This document shows positions 16,591 to 23,755 of a stretch of DNA of 64,000 nucleotides, piece by piece. The position numbers and the translations under genes are program-made. The notes under the pieces were generated by a model that was not told the DNA's origin, searched no databases, and worked only from the letters and a program-made list of their open reading frames with translations. This DNA is from Hyphomicrobiales bacterium (GTDB lineage Bacteria > Pseudomonadota > Alphaproteobacteria > Rhizobiales > Rhizobiaceae), in NCBI GenBank assembly GCA_900470155.1, contig UBZT01000003.1:62001-126000 (forward strand), in the 5' to 3' direction. How positions within the stretch are numbered: position 1 is the stretch's first letter; the number at the start of each line of letters is the position of its first letter.

Positions 16591-17451
16591 TTATTTCACG
16601 GCGCCAGCGGTCAGGCCGCGCACGTAGTAACGTTGCAAGGTGAGGAACAGCAGGATGCAGGGCACCATGGTGACGGTGATCCCCGCCTGGAGCGCACCCC
16701 AGTCGATGATGCCGTAGATGCCGGAAGACACGTTCACGAGCATGATCGGCAGGGTGAATTTGTTCTGGTCCGACAAGAAGATCAGCGCCGCCAGGAATTC
16801 GTTCCAGGAATTGAGGAAGGCGAACATGGCAACTGTCGCAACACCCGGCAGTGCCAGCGGCATCATGATCCGGCGCATCAGTGTCCATTGCGATGCACCA
16901 TCGATACGGGCCGCCTCGATCAGTGCGCCGGGTATGGCGTCGAAGGCATTGCGCATCATGAAGATCGAGAACGGCAGCTGGAACGTGGTGTAGACAAGCA
17001 CCAGTCCGAGCAGATTGTTCTGCAATCCCAGGAATTTCAGGATCAGGAAGAGCGGTGTGAGGATCGACTGGAACGGGATCATCATCGTCGCCATGACCAC
17101 CACGAAGATCAGCGACTGGCCGGGAAAGCGGAATTTGGAAAATCCGTAGCCGGCCGGGACCGAGACGCCCACGGTCAGCGCGATGGTACCGAGCGCAATC
17201 AGCACGGAATTGCCGGCATAGACGTACCAGCCCGCACCGACATTCTCGAGGCGGCGATAGTTTTCCAGCGAGAACGCCTTGGAAAACAAAGCAACCGGAT
17301 TGGCGAGGGCTTCGGCCGCCGGCTTGAAGGAATTGGCGAAGGACCAGATGATCGGCATCAGGAAGAAGATTGCCAGCAACAAGGACACCAGAACAAAGGT
17401 GACGTGACCGACCCGGTCAGCGGTCGAACGGCCGGGATTGGAACTGCTCAT
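16591..17451 (-). CDS. Sugar ABC transporter permease (MalG/CUT1 type)
   Basis: The 286-residue inner-membrane protein has six membrane segments and the CUT1 EAA loop (EAARIDGASQWTLMRRIMMPLALPGVATVAMFAFLNSWNEFLAALIF). It pairs with the permease at 17448; the two overlap by four bases (ATGA), so translation is coupled. The gene lies 26 bp before the GH127 gene in the same operon. Confidence 0.93.
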   Translation of the reverse strand: MSSSNPGRSTADRVGHVTFVLVSLLLAIFFLMPIIWSFANSFKPAAEALANPVALFSKAFSLENYRRLENVGAGWYVYAGNSVLIALGTIALTVGVSVPAGYGFSKFRFPGQSLIFVVVMATMMIPFQSILTPLFLILKFLGLQNNLLGLVLVYTTFQLPFSIFMMRNAFDAIPGALIEAARIDGASQWTLMRRIMMPLALPGVATVAMFAFLNSWNEFLAALIFLSDQNKFTLPIMLVNVSSGIYGIIDWGALQAGITVTMVPCILLFLTLQRYYVRGLTAGAVK

Positions 17452-18380
17452 CGACCTTCCTCCGGACGTTGGCGCATGAAGCTGAGCTGGATGGAGCTGA
17501 TGGCGACAAGAACCACCAGAAGGGCGAATGAAAGCGCCGAGCCGTAGCCGAGCCGATAGGACGAGAAGGAGGCGAGGTAGATAGAAAACACCGCCGAGAT
17601 CGTGCTGTTTTCCGGACCGCCCTGGGTGACGATGAAGAACTGGTCGAACGCCAGCATCGAAGAGGTGACGTTGAGAACCAGAGCCAGCAGCAGGGAATTG
17701 CGCATCAGGGGGAGGGTGATGCGGCGGAACCTTGAAAAGGCGCTGGCCCCATCGATCTTCGCTGCTTCGACGATGTCTGTCGGTATGCTCTGGAGACCGG
17801 TCAAAAGGATCACCATGGTAAAGCCGGCTGTCTTCCAGACCACCATGAGAATAATGACCGCCAGTGCCGTCCAGAAGCTTTCCAATGGCCGGGGCGCCGA
17901 ATCCACAAGACCGAGGGCGAGCAGGAGGCGGGAGAAGACGCCGCTATCGGGATTGAGCAGCCACATCCACAATGTCGACGCTGCACCGAACCCGATGACC
18001 ACGGGCATGAAGAACAGGGTGCGGAAGAAGCCTGCGATCTTCAGCGGCCGGTCGACCAGAAGCGCCAGTGGAAACGCCACGGCAAGGATGGCCGCCGTGA
18101 CCAGCCCGGTATAGAGCAGGGTAAAGCCCATCGACTGCCAGAGCTGGGTATCGGTGAACAGCTCGTGATAGTTTTCGAGACCGATAAATTTCCGCCGGCC
18201 GAGCAGCGGCCAGTGGTAAAAGCTCATCCAGACGGTCATCGCCAGCGGGATCACGAACAATCCGATGATGAAGACCATGCTCGGCGCAATGAAAGCAAGT
18301 CCCAGCCAGCCATGGGATTCGCGGGCCAGGGCTCTTATCGGAACGATGCGCGCTTCATCTATCTCGGGCTTGGGCACCAA
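17448..18380 (-). CDS. Sugar ABC transporter permease (MalF/CUT1 type)
   Basis: The 310-residue protein has a cytoplasmic N-terminus, six membrane segments and the EAA loop EAAKIDGASAFSRFRRITLPLMRNSLLLALV. The start is TTG at 18380 (AAGGA nine bases upstream) or GTG at 18377; no ATG is available nearby. It follows the binding-protein gene after 126 bp that contain a strong intercistronic hairpin. Confidence 0.92.
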   Translation of the reverse strand: MVPKPEIDEARIVPIRALARESHGWLGLAFIAPSMVFIIGLFVIPLAMTVWMSFYHWPLLGRRKFIGLENYHELFTDTQLWQSMGFTLLYTGLVTAAILAVAFPLALLVDRPLKIAGFFRTLFFMPVVIGFGAASTLWMWLLNPDSGVFSRLLLALGLVDSAPRPLESFWTALAVIILMVVWKTAGFTMVILLTGLQSIPTDIVEAAKIDGASAFSRFRRITLPLMRNSLLLALVLNVTSSMLAFDQFFIVTQGGPENSTISAVFSIYLASFSSYRLGYGSALSFALLVVLVAISSIQLSFMRQRPEEGR

Positions 18381-18473
18381 GGTCGTCGGTCCTTCTTTTC
18401 AGCAATGAGTATCGGTTGGCGATACGTAGCCCGCAAAACCCATGTCGGTCCCGGGGTCGCCAGCGCGATGGTG

Positions 18474-18497
18474 GAGGGGCGAAACCTGTCGCCCCTC
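18474..18497 (-). other. Intercistronic stem-loop between binding-protein and permease genes
   Basis: GAGGGGCGA (18474-18482) and TCGCCCCTC (18489-18497) are perfect 9-bp arms around AACCTG, 10 nt past the binding-protein stop. No U-run follows. Such hairpins often protect the 3' end of binding-protein mRNA and lower permease expression; that role is inferred here. Confidence 0.55.
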
Positions 18498-18506
18498 GGT
18501 CAGGCA

Positions 18507-19751
18507 TCAGGGATTGGTGCGGTCGAGGATCTTGGTGAACTCGTCCTGGGCCTTCTTGATCGAAGCGTCGACATCCTCACCGAACACCGCGCCCTGGATC
18601 AGGTTCAGGAACGGACCGGTGCGGCTGACAAACAGTTCATCCGACGAGAAGGTATAGGGCGTACGCGCCTTGGCGAGCACATCGTAGGCGACCAGGTTGC
18701 GCTTGTCGAACTGCGCATAGGCCTGTTCCGCAAGGTCCGTGCGCGACGGCATGCCGGATTCCTTGGTGATGAAGACCTGTTGCTCCGGCTCCATGTAGAA
18801 ATCGACGAAGTCGAGAAGAACCTTCTTCTTCTCCTCGCTGATACCCTTGATCAGGGCAAGGGAGTCGCCGCCGGCGAAGCTCGACTGACCACCCTTGGCG
18901 CCCGGAATGGCCGCGACCTCGAACTTGACATCGGGATATTTGCTGGTGAGTAGGTTGACGATGTAGGAACCGGTCATCAGCACTCCGACCTTGCCTGACG
19001 CGAAGGCCTCGACGGCATTGTTGCCGTTGCCCGAGCGGGACGTCGGATGAACCGCGCCGGCAGACCACATGTCGCGATAGGCGGTAAAGGTCTCTCGGAG
19101 CGCTGGCGTATCCACGGTTGCCTGTCGGCCGTCCTCGCTCAGGATGTCAGCGCCGGCGGCCCAGAGATGCGGCAGAAAGTCGTAGATCAGCCAGCTGCCC
19201 GAATTTGCCACAAAGTAGAAACCGTAGGTATCGTCACCGAGTGCCCGGATCTTCTTGGCATCCGCGGCGATCTCTTCCAGCGAGGCCGGAGCCTTCTTGG
19301 GATCGAGCCCGGCCTTTTCGAAGAGATCGGTATTGTAGGCGATGATCGAGGCATCCGGCAGCGCCGGCACGCCGTAGATCTTGCCGTCATAGGTGCCGAG
19401 CCGGATATGCGACGGGCTGAGGGCATCGGCGTAGGGAAGACCCTTGACGAAATCGGTGATGTCTTCGAGCGCGTCGTTGGCCGCGAATGTCGGCAGGTAG
19501 ATCAGATCGAGTACGGCACCATCCGGTGGCGCTCCGCCGGCAATCGCGGCACCGAGCTTGGGCACCATCTGTTCCGCGGTGATCTGCGTGACGGTAACCT
19601 TGTCCTCGTGCTTGGCGTTATATTGCTCAGCGAGCGCCTGCAGCACGGCCCCCGATGACGTGCGGACCCACAGATCGACCTCTTCAGCGCTTGCAGCGGA
19701 TGTCGATGCAATGAGCGCGAGTGTCGCGACGAGCGACTTTGCTTTGAACAT
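18507..19751 (-). CDS. Sugar ABC transporter extracellular binding protein (family 1)
   Basis: The 414-residue product starts with a signal peptide (MFKAKSLVATLALIASTSAA, cleavage near ASAEE) followed by VDLWVRTSSGAVLQALAEQYNAKH, GKIYGVPALPDASIIAYNTDLFEKAGLDPKKAPASLEE and GVLMTGSYIVN..., the pattern of solute-binding protein family 1. It delivers an oligosaccharide, probably an L-arabinofuranose-containing one given the GH127 partner. It is the first gene of the sugar operon and diverges from the LacI regulator across a region holding a perfect palindromic operator. Confidence 0.92.
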   Translation of the reverse strand: MFKAKSLVATLALIASTSAASAEEVDLWVRTSSGAVLQALAEQYNAKHEDKVTVTQITAEQMVPKLGAAIAGGAPPDGAVLDLIYLPTFAANDALEDITDFVKGLPYADALSPSHIRLGTYDGKIYGVPALPDASIIAYNTDLFEKAGLDPKKAPASLEEIAADAKKIRALGDDTYGFYFVANSGSWLIYDFLPHLWAAGADILSEDGRQATVDTPALRETFTAYRDMWSAGAVHPTSRSGNGNNAVEAFASGKVGVLMTGSYIVNLLTSKYPDVKFEVAAIPGAKGGQSSFAGGDSLALIKGISEEKKKVLLDFVDFYMEPEQQVFITKESGMPSRTDLAEQAYAQFDKRNLVAYDVLAKARTPYTFSSDELFVSRTGPFLNLIQGAVFGEDVDASIKKAQDEFTKILDRTNP

Positions 19752-19856
19752 GGAATTCCCCTTTTTTGTATTCTGAAGGCCGATGAAAGCGGTGGGCCTG
19801 GGGAAACGCTATGAAAGAAAGCCTGTGCTGTCGACCGGGGAGGGGCTGGGAAAAAG

Positions 19857-19883
19857 TGAGAAAATGAGAAAACGTTTTCTCAT
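19857..19883. promoter_or_regulatory. LacI-family operator with tandem half-site
   Basis: ATGAGAAAACGTTTTCTCAT (19864-19883) is a perfect 20-bp palindrome centred on CG, the hallmark of LacI/GalR operators. An extra TGAGAAAA half-site abuts it at 19857-19864, and a looser GTTTTCTC half lies at 19906-19913. The element sits between the divergent binding-protein and LacI genes and should control both. Confidence 0.8.
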
Positions 19884-19927
19884 GGTTGATTTTTATTGAT
19901 AAAAGGTTTTCTCTTTCGTCTGAAGCG

Positions 19928-20929
19928 ATGCGGATACCTTCCATGAAGAAACCCCGGACCACGATCCACGACGTCGCGTCCGCTGCAGGCGTCAGCATTT
20001 CGACCGTGTCGAAAGCGCTCAACGACACCGGGCGCATGCAGGCCGAGACGCGCGAACGCATCCGAAAAGTCGCCGACGATCTGCAGTTTCGCCCCAACGC
20101 TCTGGCGCGCAGCCTTCTCGGCAAGCGCAGCTTTTCCATTGGCCTTTTGACAAATGACACCTATGGCCGCTTTTCCCTGCCGATGATGTCCGGCGTTTCC
20201 GAAGCGCTGGTTGACCATGGCGTTTCGGTTTTCCTGTGCGCCACCAATGACGACCAGGAACTGACACGCAGGCATATCGACGCGCTTCTGGACAAGCAGG
20301 TCGATGGCATTATCTTTTCCGCCACGCGGCTGGATCGCCGCCCACCGATCGACCTGTCGCGCCTGTCGGTTCCGGTCGTCTATGCCTTTGCCGAGGGGCC
20401 GACGGGGAGTGTCGCGCTGCTGCCCGATGACGACCAGGGCGCGCGGCTTGCCGTGGAACATCTGATTGCGCGGGGGCGCAGACATATTGCCCATATCACC
20501 GGCCCCAGCGACTATAGGGCTGCGCGTTTTCGCGCCGAAGCCTATCGGCGCATCTGTGGCGACGCGGAACCGGTTCTCTATGGCTATTGGACCGAGGAAT
20601 GGGGACATGAGGTCGTCAAGCAGCTCTGGTCGCGAGACAAGGCCCCGCCGGACGGCCTGTTCTGCGGCAATGACCAGATCGCGCGTGGTGTGATCGATGC
20701 CCTCAGGGACCGCAACATTTCGATTCCCGGCGAAGTGTCCGTCGTCGGATTCGACAACTGGGATGTCGTGGCGGAGCAGACGCGTCCGGCGCTGACAACG
20801 ATCGATATGGAGCTGAAGGAACTCGGACGACAGGCGGGACTTGCCATTCTCGCTCTGTCCAAGGGGCAAACGTTCAGCGGCGGCGTGCGAAAATTGCCCT
20901 GTAGCATAGTCGTGAGACGATCAAGCTGA
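19928..20929 (+). CDS. LacI-family transcriptional regulator of the sugar/GH127 operon
   Basis: The 333-residue product has an N-terminal LacI HTH (TTIHDVASAAGVSISTVSKALN) with hinge segment NALARSLLGKRS, then a periplasmic-binding-like sensor domain ending PALTTIDMELKELGRQAGLAIL. It probably represses the divergent importer/GH127 operon until a sugar binds. Starts at 19928, 19943 (MKKPRTTIHD) and a TTG at 19886 are in frame; none has a strong ribosome site, and 19928 or 19943 fits family length best. Confidence 0.9.
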   Translation: MRIPSMKKPRTTIHDVASAAGVSISTVSKALNDTGRMQAETRERIRKVADDLQFRPNALARSLLGKRSFSIGLLTNDTYGRFSLPMMSGVSEALVDHGVSVFLCATNDDQELTRRHIDALLDKQVDGIIFSATRLDRRPPIDLSRLSVPVVYAFAEGPTGSVALLPDDDQGARLAVEHLIARGRRHIAHITGPSDYRAARFRAEAYRRICGDAEPVLYGYWTEEWGHEVVKQLWSRDKAPPDGLFCGNDQIARGVIDALRDRNISIPGEVSVVGFDNWDVVAEQTRPALTTIDMELKELGRQAGLAILALSKGQTFSGGVRKLPCSIVVRRSS

Positions 20930-21189
20930 AACGGACAAGGAAAACCAGGTGCTCACTTCCGGCCATTGCCTGACAATTGTGAATGAGGGGCAGCCTATCC
21001 TCTGGTTGAGGTGACTCAGAAAGTCATGAACATTGCGCGCCTGGCAATATTGAGTGTCGAGGGCGAGATGAAGCAGCTTGGGGAGATGATCGCCTGAGGC
21101 TTTTACCGTCGCCTGCGGCGATTGCAACGCCTATGCCGGCCTCGGCCCCGACCTCCCGGTAGAGATAGCTTAATGTAGAATGGAAAAAC

Positions 21190-22356
21190 CTACTGCAGCG
21201 ATGGCGATCTTGTTTCCGGTTGAATGCCCTCGTCGACGACCATGTCGGCGACTGCCGTCCAAAGGTGGTAAAGTGAGCTGGCCGGGATGGTATTGCCGAT
21301 CGGTCGGTTGCTGAAATCCAGACGATCATGCCAGCAGCCCGTTGGCACATCGTAGAAATATGACGTCAGGATGTCTGAACACAGAGTTTTCGCCTGGGCC
21401 AAATAGCTGCCGCCCTCGAGGAGGCTATGTTGCGTCAACAGCGCCTTCAGCATCTCGACCTGCGGCCAGAGTCGCCTCGACTGCAGGACTGGCACCCCCG
21501 ACGACAGGGCCTGATCAACGAGGAACGGGGATCCGCTTGACCGTCCTATTCGTAAGGCGTTTGCGAGCAGATCAGCGCGCAGCTCGTTGTGGCAGGTCTG
21601 GGTCAGAGCTTCATGCCTGCCCGTCAGCCACACCCATTCACACATGTGTCCTGGCTCCAGCATCTTTGATCCGAATGTGTCGGCGATTTCCCAGCGTGGT
21701 CCGAAGTGTTCGTGCAGAGGGCCATGTTGGCCGACGAGAAAATGCGATCGCAGCAGGGAAAATACCTTTTTTTCGACCGGTCGATAGGTCTGTGACTGGC
21801 TGATTTCGCACAAGGCAAGCGTGGCCTCGAGGTAGTGCATGTGCGGGTTCTGGCGGCGTGGCAGGGTGCCGTTGCTGTCTTCGGCCCATCCGCCAAACGG
21901 ATCCTTCAGCGTCCTGTCGATAGCTGCCATGGTTTGCTCGATTTGCCGCCGATATCCATCCTTGCCAGTCGCCGACTGCAGCCATGAAAGGGCCAGCAGC
22001 ACGCAGGCGTTGTCATAGAGATCCCGCACCGGATCGGTCACCACTCCTGTCGATCGATCGAAGCACCTGGCATAGCCTGACCGTGTGCCGTTCACCCAGG
22101 CAATGCGGTGAAGGTTGTCGAAAGCCCTCTCGGCTATTGCAAGCGATGATGGCGGCGCGACGCCCAAGGTGCTGGCATGGGCATGCACATAGATTTGCCG
22201 GGCAACCGTGCGGGTTCGAACGGCGCCGTCCCGTTGCGGCCGCCCGTCGAGTTCCAGATACTCCACAAACTGGCCGTGTTCCTCGTCAAAGCCGCTTACG
22301 CTCCAGGTTGGCAGGATGGTTTCAAGGAACATGGCCTTAAGCTGATCCAGGCTCAT
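21190..22356 (-). CDS. AGE-family sugar epimerase/isomerase
   Basis: The 388-residue protein belongs to the N-acylglucosamine 2-epimerase/mannose isomerase family: FDEEHGQFVEYLELDGRP, RTRTVARQIYVHA, DPVRDLYDNACVLLALSWL, QNPHMHYLEATLAL, WEIADTFGSKMLEPGHMCEWVWLT (conserved GHxxEW) and a closing RLDF. The single (alpha/alpha)6 barrel is full length. Together with the GH130 and GT4 genes upstream in the same direction, a mannose/glucose interconversion (mannose isomerase or cellobiose-epimerase-like) is plausible but not proven. Confidence 0.85.
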   Translation of the reverse strand: MSLDQLKAMFLETILPTWSVSGFDEEHGQFVEYLELDGRPQRDGAVRTRTVARQIYVHAHASTLGVAPPSSLAIAERAFDNLHRIAWVNGTRSGYARCFDRSTGVVTDPVRDLYDNACVLLALSWLQSATGKDGYRRQIEQTMAAIDRTLKDPFGGWAEDSNGTLPRRQNPHMHYLEATLALCEISQSQTYRPVEKKVFSLLRSHFLVGQHGPLHEHFGPRWEIADTFGSKMLEPGHMCEWVWLTGRHEALTQTCHNELRADLLANALRIGRSSGSPFLVDQALSSGVPVLQSRRLWPQVEMLKALLTQHSLLEGGSYLAQAKTLCSDILTSYFYDVPTGCWHDRLDFSNRPIGNTIPASSLYHLWTAVADMVVDEGIQPETRSPSLQ

Positions 22357-22399
22357 GCCGGGACCCCCGGCCGTTCTCGGGGGCTGAACCAGCGGTTGG

Positions 22400-23755
22400 T
22401 CATGCGCGATGTCCTGTCGGCTGCATCGTATCCAGAAGCATGCTGATCTTCATCGTCGTGAAGTTTGAATAGGTATCCGACACGGCATAGGGCAGCGCGA
22501 TGAGATCACCATGTCGCATGGCGCCGCAAGAATAGACGACATTCGGCACATAGCCCTCGCGTTCTGTCGGTTCCGGCTGGAGCAGGGGCTCGACGGTGCG
22601 GGCGAGGATGATGCTCGGATCGTCCTTGTCGAGCAGCGACACCCCGATCGAATAGCGGCGCATTGGCCCCACTCCGTGGGTGAAGAGAAGCCAGCCCTCG
22701 TCGATCTCGACCGGTGAGCCGCAGTTGCCGATCTGCACGAATTGCCATGCGAACTCGGGCTTCATCAACAGCTGTCCCTCGTCCCAGCTGTGCAGGTTGT
22801 CCGAGTAGAGCAGGAAGAGGTTTTCGCTGTCCTGACGCGCGATCATCGCAAAACGCCCGTTGATCCGTCTCGGAAACAGCGCCATGCCCTTGTTGCGGGC
22901 TGCCGACCCATGCAGCGGTGTCAGGGTGAAGTTCAGAAAATCCTGCGTTTCCAGCAGTTCCGACCGGATGGATGCGCCGTTATAGGCGGTGTAAGTCGCA
23001 TAATAGATCGTCGTGCCCTCATCTTCAAAGGCGACGAAACGCGCATCCTCGATCCCGTTGGACTGCGCCTCCGTCACCGGAAAGATCACGCGCTCGCTGA
23101 GGTCGCTCTCGCTCTTGAAACTGATGCCGATGCAGCCAGCCGGCGCCAGGCCGTCAGTCGCATGAATGTCCGGAAGCCCCGCCAGCCGCACGGGCGGATC
23201 GATCGTCACGGCGCCCTGTGCGTCGATCATGCCGGTGCGGAAAGTCAGCGATGAGATATGCCCTTCGCCGACGGCCCGCAGGCTGAGGATCACCCTTCGG
23301 CTGCCAGAATCGACCCCGGTCTGGTCGGGATGTGGCACGATGCTGGGATTGAACAGGGCTGACGATTCAAACGAATATTCGTTCATGAAATAGGCGCCGA
23401 TTAGCTGTCTTTGCTGCTGGCTGAAGGCCTGGTGATGAGCAAATGCGTCCTCCATTGCGTCGGCTCGCAGCTCGAACTGGCGCAGCAGGTTGCGATGCCG
23501 ACCTTCGAAATTATCGAGGATGTCGCGCAACTGATCGTTGGTTGCCGCGGCATCCAGCGTCAGAACGCGGTCGACGATCTCGTTCGCCCGCGTCTTGTCG
23601 CGGGGATGGAGATGGCGCGGCTCAGTCGAGGGCTTGAATGGTCTAACGATTACCCGTGTTGCATCGGGTTTGAGATAGAGTGCCTGTCGATTGAGAATGC
23701 TTGATTTGGGCAAGGACGATCCTTCGGTTTGGTCGGAGAGCACACGACCGGTCAT
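22400..23755 (-). CDS. GH130-family glycoside phosphorylase/hydrolase
   Basis: The 451-residue product fits the five-bladed beta-propeller GH130 family: ESSALFNPSIVPHPDQ, GNCGSPVEIDEGWLLFTHGVGPMRRYSIGVSLLDKDDPS and YVPNVVYSCGAMRHGDLIALPYAVSDT. Members phosphorolyse or hydrolyse beta-mannosides such as beta-1,2- or beta-1,4-linked mannose. An N-terminal extension of about 130 residues before the propeller fits the longer proteins that sit beside GT4 enzymes. Start at 23755 shares four bases with the glycosyltransferase stop (ATGA), so the two are translationally coupled. Confidence 0.83.
   Translation of the reverse strand: MTGRVLSDQTEGSSLPKSSILNRQALYLKPDATRVIVRPFKPSTEPRHLHPRDKTRANEIVDRVLTLDAAATNDQLRDILDNFEGRHRNLLRQFELRADAMEDAFAHHQAFSQQQRQLIGAYFMNEYSFESSALFNPSIVPHPDQTGVDSGSRRVILSLRAVGEGHISSLTFRTGMIDAQGAVTIDPPVRLAGLPDIHATDGLAPAGCIGISFKSESDLSERVIFPVTEAQSNGIEDARFVAFEDEGTTIYYATYTAYNGASIRSELLETQDFLNFTLTPLHGSAARNKGMALFPRRINGRFAMIARQDSENLFLLYSDNLHSWDEGQLLMKPEFAWQFVQIGNCGSPVEIDEGWLLFTHGVGPMRRYSIGVSLLDKDDPSIILARTVEPLLQPEPTEREGYVPNVVYSCGAMRHGDLIALPYAVSDTYSNFTTMKISMLLDTMQPTGHRA

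Noticed and set aside
13508-16627. 1039-codon open frame on the + strand
   Set aside because: It lies antisense to the ATPase and GH127 genes, has biased His/Arg/Asp-rich composition and no domain match; it is a high-GC shadow frame.
16565-16888. N-terminal extension of the GH127 frame
   Set aside because: The extra 108 codons are a frame-shifted copy of the permease gene; the start at 16564 has a proper ribosome site.
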